9,065 nt of DNA from Deltaproteobacteria bacterium CG_4_8_14_3_um_filter_43_13 (GTDB taxonomy: Bacteria; Desulfobacterota; UBA8473). The notes under the pieces are model-generated. The model saw nothing but the letters and a program-made list of their open reading frames with translations. It was not told the DNA's origin and searched no databases. The stretch lies in the NCBI GenBank assembly GCA_002782605.1, contig PFIF01000128.1, positions 1 through 9,065 of the forward strand, in the 5' to 3' direction. Positions 1-5,660 of the stretch are shown here, piece after piece (the first letter of the stretch is position 1; each line of letters starts with the position of its first letter). Both the position numbers and the translations under genes were made by a program.

Positions 1-136
1 CAGAAATACCCTAAATTCCCTCCCCCTTGATGGGGGAGGGTTAGGGTGGGGGTGAAAAAGATGTGTAATTTCGTTGAGTTGCAAACATATTCCCCCTCCC
101 CCCAGCCCCCTCCCTCCAGGGGAGGGGGAGTTTCTG
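1..136. repeat. Pair of inverted C/G-rich hairpin repeats (dispersed-repeat family)
   Basis: Two hairpin units face each other. Unit one pairs CCCTCCCCC (18-26) with GGGGGAGGG (32-40) around a TTGAT loop; the stem continues with ACCCTAA (8-14) and TTAGGGT (41-47) across a 3-nt bulge. Unit two pairs the T/C tract at 91-101 with the A/G tract at 119-129. On the opposite strand unit two resembles unit one, and the outer ends match as CAGAAA (1-6) and TTTCTG (131-136). Such strand-asymmetric G/C hairpins are typical of dispersed intergenic repeats. No T-run follows, so this is not a standard intrinsic terminator. The left edge may be cut by the window. The remaining ~80 bp before the next gene show no convincing promoter. 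Confidence 0.75.
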
Positions 137-218
137 GATGGACACTAAATAGGGAATAGGTTTATCTTTTACTGTTTTTCAGTGTGAATTCAGAAAATAT
201 TAAAAAGGAGGCGGTGCA

Positions 219-1424
219 ATGAAAATGAACTTCAAATTGTTTTGTGCCATTTGTGTAGTTTTGGTCTGTGTCTTTACTTTCATGAGCAAGGGATATGCTG
301 ATGAGCCAAGAGGAGTGACCAGTGATACATTAACGATCGGGGTTATACTCGATCAAACCGGTCCTGCAACCGATCTGACTCTACCCGGAACCAACGCTTT
401 AAGAAGCATCTTCAGATATGTCAACGAACATGGTGGGATTAACGGCAGGAAGGTAAAACTCATAGTTGAGGATGACAGATATTCGATCCCCCAGGCCATA
501 GCCTCTTTCAAAAAACTCCTTTACAGGGATAAGATATTAGCGCTGATTGGGCCTACATCTTCAGGGGCAACTGTAACCCTCTTTCGACACATGGAAAAGG
601 AAAAGATCCCAACCATGGCGATACCACCTAATGATAAGAACGTATCACCTTTTAAAAGATATATCTTTGCTGTATTTGAAACCTATCCCAATACAATGAA
701 GATTATCATCGATTACATGATAGAGGATCTGAGGCCTCAGAATCCCAGGGTTGCCCTGGTTTACCCTGATAATGAAACAGGAAAACTGGACCTCGAATCT
801 GCAATTAAGAGGCTAAAATTCCATAAACTGACTCCCGTAACAAAAGAGGTATTAAACCCTGGTTCTCTTGATGCCACATCCCAGGTGATGACTATGAAAA
901 GGTATCGGGTGAACAACATAGTATTGTGCGGTTTTCTTACCCAACCTGCCGGTCTACTACTCCGGGAATTAAAGAAGTTAGGTATGGATGTACATGTCTT
1001 TGGAAACACAGCGGCAGCCGACGAACAGGCTATACATGCTGCCAAGGAAGCAGCAAAAAAATACTATGTAGCGAGCCCTTTTGCCTCATGGTATGACGAG
1101 GGTAAAGGTGTAGCCTTCATGAGGAAGGTAATCCTCAAATATGCACCTGGTACAGAAAAGCCATATCGGGGGAAGACACACACATTCATTTGGTCAATTG
1201 GTGTGGTATTGAATGAAGGGCTTTTAAGGGCAGGCAGGGATGTAGACGGAGAGCGGCTGGTAACGGCTCTGGAAAGCATAAAGGATTTTGACATGAAAGG
1301 GCTCTCCGGTCCAGTAAACTTTAGTTCCAGTAATCACAAGGGGATAAATTCGGCAAAGGTTTTTAAGGCTGACCCGAGCAGTGGAAGGTTTGTCCCTGTG
1401 ACAGGGTGGAAGATTTCCAAATAG
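219..1424 (+). CDS. ABC transporter substrate-binding protein, LivK-like (Peripla_BP_6 family)
   Basis: A 401-residue exported binding protein. Residues 1-27 form a signal peptide: Lys-containing n-region, hydrophobic core at about 7-22, and a likely cut after GYA (27/28). The mature part starts with LTIGVILDQTGPA and has the family hallmarks: a VNEHGGINGRKV segment, a following VEDD, then LIGPTSSG, and later a lobe-two stretch around VALVYPDNETGK. Length and order fit type-I periplasmic binding proteins of the branched-chain amino acid (HAAT) transporter family. These proteins bind amino acids, but many homologues bind aromatic or carboxylate compounds, so the ligand is unknown. AAGGAGG at 205-211, 7 nt before the ATG, fixes the start. 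No permease or ATPase gene is adjacent, so the protein is an orphan here or belongs to genes left of the window. It appears intact. Confidence 0.93.
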   Translation: MKMNFKLFCAICVVLVCVFTFMSKGYADEPRGVTSDTLTIGVILDQTGPATDLTLPGTNALRSIFRYVNEHGGINGRKVKLIVEDDRYSIPQAIASFKKLLYRDKILALIGPTSSGATVTLFRHMEKEKIPTMAIPPNDKNVSPFKRYIFAVFETYPNTMKIIIDYMIEDLRPQNPRVALVYPDNETGKLDLESAIKRLKFHKLTPVTKEVLNPGSLDATSQVMTMKRYRVNNIVLCGFLTQPAGLLLRELKKLGMDVHVFGNTAAADEQAIHAAKEAAKKYYVASPFASWYDEGKGVAFMRKVILKYAPGTEKPYRGKTHTFIWSIGVVLNEGLLRAGRDVDGERLVTALESIKDFDMKGLSGPVNFSSSNHKGINSAKVFKADPSSGRFVPVTGWKISK

Positions 1425-1478
1425 AAAAATTATGGCTCTCTCTCATTTCAAGTGGGTAAGTCCACCTCTTGATTGGAG

Positions 1479-1521
1479 ACCCTCCACTACCACTCCCTTG
1501 ATGGGAGGGGTAGTGGAGGGT
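1479..1521. repeat. 18-bp-stem hairpin with TTGAT loop, same family as the left-edge repeats
   Basis: Positions 1479-1497 pair with 1503-1521 with a single A/G mismatch (1492/1508), leaving the loop TTGAT at 1498-1502, identical to the loop at 27-31. A degenerate relative (CCTCTTGATTGGAG) lies just upstream around 1465-1478. The hairpin starts 54 nt after the stop of the binding-protein gene and may block 3' exonucleases or weakly terminate transcription, but no U-run follows. The rest of the 345-bp gap 1425-1769 contains the ArsR promoter at its right end and otherwise no gene that I can support. Confidence 0.75.
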
Positions 1522-1697
1522 GAGATAAACAATGCTCTGTTATTACCTCTAATATCCCTGCTATGTTCGTTAATACTTCATTGTTCCAAAATCTTAAAAC
1601 TTTTAAATCCTGTCCCTTAATACATCAATCTTATAACCTATAACCAGCCGTTAGAGTTCTTTAATTCCAGAGACATAACACTCCAGCAAAATTTTTA

Positions 1698-1725
1698 TTG
1701 ACTTTCGATATTTAACGTATATAAT
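1698..1725 (+). promoter_or_regulatory. Sigma-70-type promoter of the arsR-family gene
   Basis: TTGACT (1698-1703) and a perfect TATAAT (1720-1725) are separated by 16 bp. Transcription would start near 1732, giving a leader of about 38 nt before the ATG at 1770. This is the best promoter match in the window. Confidence 0.75.
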
Positions 1726-1748
1726 ATATTAGAAGATGCGAATATACG
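1716..1748. promoter_or_regulatory. Candidate autoregulatory operator over the -10 and start site
   Basis: CGTATAT (1716-1722) is matched by its exact inverse ATATACG (1742-1748). Inside this lies a perfect 10-bp palindrome, TAATATATTA (1722-1731), that overlaps the -10 box. ArsR-family dimers usually bind AT-rich dyads over their own promoter and are displaced by ligand, so repression of this promoter by the adjacent regulator is a fair inference. Random palindromes are common in AT-rich DNA, which lowers certainty. Confidence 0.45.
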
Positions 1749-1769
1749 AACTTAATAAAGGAGTGACAA

Positions 1770-2105
1770 ATGGAGTTTTCAGAGACAGAAATGGAATTAT
1801 TAGAACTTCAAGCAGACATATTAAAGATGCTTTCAAACCCTAAACGTTTGGCAATTGTTCATATCTTAAGGGAGCAAGAACGGACAGTTGGAGAGTTGAT
1901 TAAGATTACCGGTTATCCTGCCGCCAATATATCCCAGCATTTGTCCCTCCTCAAATCTAAAGGCCTGGTCGTTACCCGTCGGGAAGGAACATATATTATT
2001 TACGCTCTGTCGAGTCCCAAATTAGACCAGGCCTGCGATATCATGCGCGAGGTTTTGATGGAACAGTTGGAGCATAAAAAGAATCTTATGGCAAAGGCAA
2101 TGTAG
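1770..2105 (+). CDS. ArsR/SmtB-family winged-helix transcriptional regulator
   Basis: A 111-residue single-domain regulator of normal family length. Helix 1 includes ILKMLSNPKRLAIVHIL (about 17-33). The helix-turn-helix spans about 39-64 with the recognition helix around NISQHLSLLKSKGLV, and the wing is RREGTYIIYAL (70-80). AAAGGAG at 1757-1763 lies 6 nt before the ATG. The alpha-3 metal motif ELCVC is absent (ELIKI instead) and the only cysteine is C89, so classical As/Cd/Zn sensing and a two-cysteine sulfide/persulfide switch are both unlikely; an organic ligand or protein-level signal is more probable (inference). It lies 76 bp upstream of the large FAD/Fe-S gene on the same strand, so it may be cotranscribed with it and control it. 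Confidence is high for the family and low for the signal. Confidence 0.93.
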   Translation: MEFSETEMELLELQADILKMLSNPKRLAIVHILREQERTVGELIKITGYPAANISQHLSLLKSKGLVVTRREGTYIIYALSSPKLDQACDIMREVLMEQLEHKKNLMAKAM

Positions 2106-2181
2106 TCATGGTTAAGATTAAGTAAAAACAAGGGAATTTTCCAGTGTGAACTATTAAGGTATATTGTTGGAGGTAAATAAA

Positions 2182-2979
2182 ATGGCACGTCTAACGTCAA
2201 AACAAAAAGACTGGTTAAAGAAGGAATTTGATCAGAGAGTAACTTTCGATAAGACAGAGCGTAGGCTTTATTCCCACGATACAGCAGCTATCCCGGGCAT
2301 AATTCACCCCTTCATAGGGAGTACTATCCCGGATGCAATTGTCCAGCCTGAGTCAGAACAAGAGATAGCTCGCCTGGCTGCATGGGCAAATGAGAATAAC
2401 ATGCCCCTTACCCCTCGAGGAAAGGCCTCCAGTGGGCATGGAGGGGCTATCCCTACGAAGAAGGGGATAGTAGTAGATTTCTGGCGTATGCGGGAGATCA
2501 TTCACACAGACAGTGATAGTTTGAAGGTTACTGTTCAGCCCGGGATAACATGGGAAAAACTACAGAAGGAACTGATGAAGCAAAAGTTGGATCTCCGTCT
2601 CTATCCTACAAGCGCTCCTTCATCCTCTGTTGGTGGATGGTTAGCTCAGGGTGGTGCAGGTATTGGGTCATACGCCTATGGGTATTTTAGAGAGAATGTA
2701 ATAAGAGCCCGTGTGGTATTGCCTGATGGCGCCATTAAGGAATTTTCCGGCGATGATCTTGATCTGATTGCGGATGCCGAGGGGACCACCGGGTTTATTA
2801 CCCAGGTGACCTTGAAAATCAAGAAGTTGGAAAATATTGCCGTTAGCGCCCTTGCTTTTCCTGATGCCAGGAAGTTGCAAGAGGCTATAGAGAGACTATG
2901 GACAAAAATGAATTACCCTTCTGGTCGATTGTTTTTATCAACCCGAAAATGGCTGAGCTTAAAAACAGGACTCCTTTGA
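2182..2979 (+). CDS. Fragment 1: N-terminal FAD-binding (PCMH/GlcD-type) domain
   Basis: First in-frame piece of the broken fusion gene. Residues 51-215 match the FAD_binding_4 fold: DAIVQPESEQEI, then PRGKASSGHGGAIP (78-91, the flavin pyrophosphate loop), VQPGITWEKLQ, the SAPSSSVGGWLAQGGAGIGS stretch (about 145-163), VVLPDGAIKEFSG, and EGTTGFITQVTLKI (200-213, usually close to SEGTLGIIT). True homology ends at about residue 242 (LWTK). The last ~25 codons to 2979 are out-of-frame sequence read past the A5 tract at 2904-2908, where the family sequence continues in the next fragment's frame. The neighbouring ArsR gene ends 76 bp upstream. Confidence 0.85.
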   Translation: MARLTSKQKDWLKKEFDQRVTFDKTERRLYSHDTAAIPGIIHPFIGSTIPDAIVQPESEQEIARLAAWANENNMPLTPRGKASSGHGGAIPTKKGIVVDFWRMREIIHTDSDSLKVTVQPGITWEKLQKELMKQKLDLRLYPTSAPSSSVGGWLAQGGAGIGSYAYGYFRENVIRARVVLPDGAIKEFSGDDLDLIADAEGTTGFITQVTLKIKKLENIAVSALAFPDARKLQEAIERLWTKMNYPSGRLFLSTRKWLSLKTGLL

Positions 2980-4112
2980 TGGAACACCTGGGACACACAG
3001 TGGAAGACCGCATTATTTTACCGGCTGCATATGTAGTAACGATTGCTTATGCAGAGAAAGACGCCTCAAAAATAAAGGAGAAGCTAACTGAAATTGCTGG
3101 AATGTTTGAAGGCGAGGTTTTGTCTGATAGAATTGCGGAGCATGAATGGGAAAACAGGTTTAAGCTTATGGTTGTGAAACGCATGGGACCTTCCCTTGTC
3201 CCTGCGGAGGTAATTGTCCCTCTTAATAATCTGGGTGAGGTGATGAGCGAAATTGAGCGAAAGGTAAATCAACCTATTGTGAAAGAAGGGGTAATCATTC
3301 ATAAAGGCAGGGAGGGAAAACCTGAAGCGGTTATACTTGGCTTTATTCCCTCTGACCAGAGGAGATTCTCTTACAACTTCGTTTTCGGCCTCGTCCTGAC
3401 TATAATCAAAATTGCCGAACGACATGGGGGGCGGGCTTATTCAACAGGTCTTTACTTCACCAAGAAAGCCGAAGATGTCCTGGGTAGTAATCGGTTAGAA
3501 AGGCTTAAAAAGTTTAAAAAGGAAGTGGATAGAAAAGGTATCTTCAACCCCAAAAAGGTTCTGAGCAGTGGAATCATCGGATCTCTGATGAAGATAGTCA
3601 GTATCTTTGAACCACTGATTCGACCATTCGGGAATGCCGTAATCACCCAGGTTGGAGAACGCTACAAAAAAGCCATAAGGGGTATCCCGCCTGATGTGGC
3701 TTGGTATGCCTATTCCTGCTCCCAGTGTGGTTACTGTGTTGACGAATGCGACCAGTTCTATGGTCGCGGATGGGAGAGTCAAAGTCCAAGAGGGAAATGG
3801 TACTGGCTCAGGGAATATATGGAGAATAAAGTAGACTGGGATCAGAAGATGGTAGACACCATTATAGCATGCACGACCTGTGAGCTGTGTAATCAGAGAT
3901 GCTCTGCCTCTTTGCCTATTGAGCCTTCATGGATGAAACTGCGCGGGAAGCTGATCCATGAAGATGGTAAGATGACCTTTCCGCCTTTTGAGATGATGGC
4001 TGCTGCCCTTACCAAAGAAGGAAATATCTGGGCAGGTTACAGAAAGAATCGGGACGCATGGTTCCCTGAGGAGTTGAGGGAGAAACACGGCCCAAACAAA
4101 AAAGGCCAATAA
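2898..4112 (+). CDS. Fragment 2: FAD-oxidase C-terminal domain plus two [4Fe-4S] motifs
   Basis: Second piece of the fusion gene. The ATG at 2898 is an internal Met codon and has no ribosome site; homology joins fragment 1 at TK-NELPFWS. The first ~210 residues form the substrate-cap/FAD-oxidase C-terminal domain, which ends with the typical helix and turn around VDRKGIFNPKKVLSSG. An amphipathic linker follows (about 220-255). Then come CSQCGYCVDEC and, about 40 residues later, CTTCELCNQRC, each a CxxCxxCxxxC site for a [4Fe-4S] cluster, as in GlcF, GlpC and HdrC-like proteins. The piece ends by out-of-frame TAA at 4110-4112, just after the A6 tract at 4098-4103; taking one A out continues as NKKANNVYFAGC. 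Confidence 0.85.
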   Translation: MDKNELPFWSIVFINPKMAELKNRTPLMEHLGHTVEDRIILPAAYVVTIAYAEKDASKIKEKLTEIAGMFEGEVLSDRIAEHEWENRFKLMVVKRMGPSLVPAEVIVPLNNLGEVMSEIERKVNQPIVKEGVIIHKGREGKPEAVILGFIPSDQRRFSYNFVFGLVLTIIKIAERHGGRAYSTGLYFTKKAEDVLGSNRLERLKKFKKEVDRKGIFNPKKVLSSGIIGSLMKIVSIFEPLIRPFGNAVITQVGERYKKAIRGIPPDVAWYAYSCSQCGYCVDECDQFYGRGWESQSPRGKWYWLREYMENKVDWDQKMVDTIIACTTCELCNQRCSASLPIEPSWMKLRGKLIHEDGKMTFPPFEMMAAALTKEGNIWAGYRKNRDAWFPEELREKHGPNKKGQ

Positions 4113-4143
4113 TGTCTATTTTGCCGGATGTACGGCAAGCTAT

Positions 4144-4791
4144 GTGGAGGAAGATATTGGGAAGGCATCAGTAACCCTTCTGGATGCTGCCGGAGTGGAT
4201 TTTACCTATCTCGGACCCAAGGAGAATTGCTGCGGAACCCCTATGCTGGTAGGTGGCAAGTGGGATATCTTCCTCAATAACATGAAGAGGAATATTGCCT
4301 CTGTAAAGGCATGCGGTGCAGATACGGTTATTACATCTTGCCCTGCCTGTGATATGATGTGGAGGCACATATACCCCCAGTGGGCTAAAAAACATGGCAT
4401 TGAATTCGATATTAAGACCAGGCATTACAGCCAGATTATCAGCGAACAGATTCGAGAAGATAAGTTCAGGTATACACACGAGGTTAATAAGAAGGTAACC
4501 TGGCATGACTCCTGTCATATGGGAAGAGTCAGTGGAATTTACGATCCTCCCAGGGATATGATTAAGGCGATTCCGGGGATCAAGTTTGAAGAGATGGAGT
4601 ATAACAGAGAGGATGCTCACTGCTGTGGCTCTGTGCTGACATTGCTTAAGGAACCTCTGGTTGCCCATGATGTGGGGGATATAAGAATCAAGGAAGCCGA
4701 GGAGATAGATGCCGAGGCGATTCTGGCCCTATGCCCCCCTGTTGTGAGTTTCAACTCCGTGTCAGTGCGGACAAAAAGGGTAAAGCTATAG
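4144..4791 (+). CDS. Fragment 3: tandem CCG domains (HdrB/HdrD/GlcF-like)
   Basis: Third piece of the fusion gene. The GTG at 4144 is only the first formal start codon; homology begins upstream in the same frame with VYFAGCTASY (about 4114-4143). Two CCG (cysteine-rich) domains are visible. The first has AGCTASY, ENCCGTP and SCPACD; the second has HDSCHMGR, HCCGS and LCPP. In heterodisulfide reductase HdrB such CCG pairs hold noncubane [4Fe-4S] clusters that cleave disulfides; in GlcF- and LutA-like proteins they relay electrons. The last conserved cysteine of domain two is lost from this frame because the C6 tract at 4734-4739 shifts reading; with one more C the motif becomes CPPC followed by CEF. 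The final ~18 residues of the fragment are therefore not genuine. Confidence 0.82.
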   Translation: MEEDIGKASVTLLDAAGVDFTYLGPKENCCGTPMLVGGKWDIFLNNMKRNIASVKACGADTVITSCPACDMMWRHIYPQWAKKHGIEFDIKTRHYSQIISEQIREDKFRYTHEVNKKVTWHDSCHMGRVSGIYDPPRDMIKAIPGIKFEEMEYNREDAHCCGSVLTLLKEPLVAHDVGDIRIKEAEEIDAEAILALCPPVVSFNSVSVRTKRVKL

Positions 4792-5321
4792 GTGTTCATG
4801 ATTTGGCGGCCTTTGCTTGCCTGGGTCTGGGCAAAAAATTCAAGGACCCGGAGCCGGAAGTGACACGGCAATGGGCGGTTTTTGAAGGGATGATCGCCTT
4901 GATGACCCCCCAGGGATTTGCAAACCTGATGAGCAGCATGTGGCCGGAGCTCATCAATGCTATGCCCATGGGAATGGGCGGCATGATGCGTTTTGTCGGG
5001 AAACTTGGTCCACTGGGCGGTGCCTTACTTTGGATGATGAAGCCTATGTTTCCGATCCTGTTCCCGATCTTGCTGCCCAAAATGATGCCAAAGGTTATGC
5101 CTGCCATGCTGGAACGTGTTGCAGAAAAGATACCTATGCCTGATTATATGAAGGAACAGATGCCGGAACTCATGCCCAAAGTAATGGATAACCTGATGCC
5201 CAAGATGCTCCCCGATGTTGTTCCTCTAATTGTGGATCCTATAATTGACTATCTTAGGGGAAAACAAGGGAATAGAGTACGGCTGGCATCCGGTTATGCT
5301 GGTACCTCTGGAACTGCTTAG
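4731..5321 (+). CDS. Fragment 4: end of CCG domain two and Met/Pro-rich C-terminal tail
   Basis: Last piece of the fusion gene. The formal ATG at 4731 overlaps fragment 3 and has no ribosome site. Residues 4-12 (CCEFQLRVS) complete the second CCG domain; the Cys at 4740-4742 is its missing ligand. A short conserved-looking segment, VHDLAAFACLGLGKKF, follows. From 4890 onward comes a remarkable tail with 23 Met in 107 residues and many Pro, built of repeated units such as MPKVMPAML, MPELMPKVM and NLMPKMLPDVVPLIVDP, with a hydrophobic core MFPILFPILLP. It could be an amphipathic membrane-attachment region or a quinone-facing or partner-docking module (inference); I know of no established function. 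The end is Gly/Ser/Thr-rich, and the stop at 5319-5321 is followed by the 339-bp intergenic gap. Confidence 0.75.
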   Translation: MPPCCEFQLRVSADKKGKAIGVHDLAAFACLGLGKKFKDPEPEVTRQWAVFEGMIALMTPQGFANLMSSMWPELINAMPMGMGGMMRFVGKLGPLGGALLWMMKPMFPILFPILLPKMMPKVMPAMLERVAEKIPMPDYMKEQMPELMPKVMDNLMPKMLPDVVPLIVDPIIDYLRGKQGNRVRLASGYAGTSGTA

Positions 5322-5373
5322 AATGTCTTTAACAGAGATTGAATAAAAAAGTGGGGTTGTGTGTATTTTTCCC

Positions 5374-5403
5374 TTGACAATAATTTTATATTATTTGTAT
5401 TCT
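5374..5403 (+). promoter_or_regulatory. Promoter candidate for the acyl-CoA dehydrogenase/etf genes
   Basis: A perfect TTGACA (5374-5379) and TATTCT (5398-5403) are spaced by 18 bp in AT-rich DNA. Initiation near 5410 would give a ~250-nt untranslated leader that contains the three-stem structure and the 14-bp palindrome. The 339-bp gap 5322-5660 has no supportable gene; an open frame at 5359-5697 crosses into the dehydrogenase gene and is judged spurious. Confidence 0.5.
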
Positions 5404-5457
5404 GTCTTTGTAACTTTTAGAGCTTTGGAAAAGTACCCCTTTTCGCTTCAGCATACA

Positions 5458-5570
5458 TTTTTTGATCCATCTAAGCTCGCTCCATTGAAAATTCACAAAC
5501 TCGCTCTTATGTCTCAAACAGGTGAATTTTCTATCCGCCTCTGGCGGACTAAGATGGATCCCCAAAAAAA
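5458..5570. repeat. Nested inverted repeats able to fold as a three-way junction (palindromic element or leader RNA)
   Basis: P1: GATCCATCT (5464-5472) pairs with AGATGGATC (5552-5560), extended inward by two pairs past one A/A mismatch and outward by T6 (5458-5463) with A7 (5564-5570) across a CCC bulge. P2: GAAAATTCAC (5487-5496) pairs perfectly with GTGAATTTTC (5522-5531), enclosing a 25-nt loop. P3: TCCGCC (5534-5539) pairs with GGCGGA (5543-5548) around TCT. P2 and P3 are nested inside P1 with almost no linker between P2, P3 and the return strand of P1. CTCGCTC recurs in the P1-P2 joint (5476-5482) and the P2 loop (5500-5506). It may be a MITE/REP-like dispersed palindrome or a cis-acting leader RNA; the sequence alone cannot decide. 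Confidence 0.6.
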
Positions 5571-5613
5571 TCTATGCAACTCCCTCTCAGGTACACTTCT
5601 TCAAAACATAAAT

Positions 5614-5627
5614 AGCTTTGCAAAGCT
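5614..5627. promoter_or_regulatory. 14-bp perfect palindrome upstream of the acyl-CoA dehydrogenase gene
   Basis: AGCTTTGCAAAGCT is a perfect dyad ending 33 bp before the ATG at 5661, downstream of the promoter candidate. Its size and place suit a dimeric repressor that regulates fatty-acid or acyl-CoA genes (TetR- or FadR-like regulators act at such sites), but no regulator can be named from this window. Confidence 0.4.
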
Positions 5628-5660
5628 CAATACATTAATTAAAATTAAGGGAGGTTTAAA

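Larger units (their letters stand above)
2182..5321 (+). pseudogene. FAD-dependent dehydrogenase / Fe-S / CCG-domain fusion gene, interrupted by three frameshifts
   Basis: Read as one gene, this would encode ~1046 residues. Order in the corrected protein: FAD_binding_4 (about 51-215), FAD-oxidase C-terminal domain (to about 460), linker, two [4Fe-4S] motifs (C513/516/519/523 and C564/567/570/574), CCG domain one (C650, C683/C684, C720/C723), CCG domain two (C778, C814/C815, C851/C854), then a Met/Pro-rich tail (about 904-1010). It combines a GlcD-type flavoprotein with a GlcF/HdrD-type Fe-S protein. The frame breaks at A5 (2904-2908), A6 (4098-4103) and C6 (4734-4739). Adding one A, removing one A and adding one C restores a continuous frame and leaves every motif intact, so sequencing error or very recent mutation is likely. 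Start: ATG at 2182 with GGAGG at 2169-2173; the upstream TTG at 2164 would sit before the ribosome site. The expected role is electron transfer between a 2-hydroxyacid-type substrate or EtfAB and a quinone or thiol acceptor; the substrate is unknown. Confidence 0.85.

Noticed and set aside
1432..1620. 62-codon plus-strand open frame after the binding-protein gene
   Set aside because: It runs through the TTGAT hairpin repeat, has no ribosome site and no recognisable protein features.
2902..2910. Programmed -1 frameshift at the A5 tract
   Set aside because: The codon phase (ACA AAA ATG) does not give a standard X XXY YYZ heptamer, and two further shifts in the same gene at other homopolymers make error or mutation far simpler.
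4168..4668. 166-codon minus-strand open frame
   Set aside because: It is the antisense shadow of the CCG-domain coding region, whose plus-strand frame carries all expected cysteine motifs.
5501..5512. 12-nt direct repeat TCGCTCTTATGT also at 8795-8806
   Set aside because: A shared 12-mer in a 9-kb window is near chance expectation and the flanks do not match.
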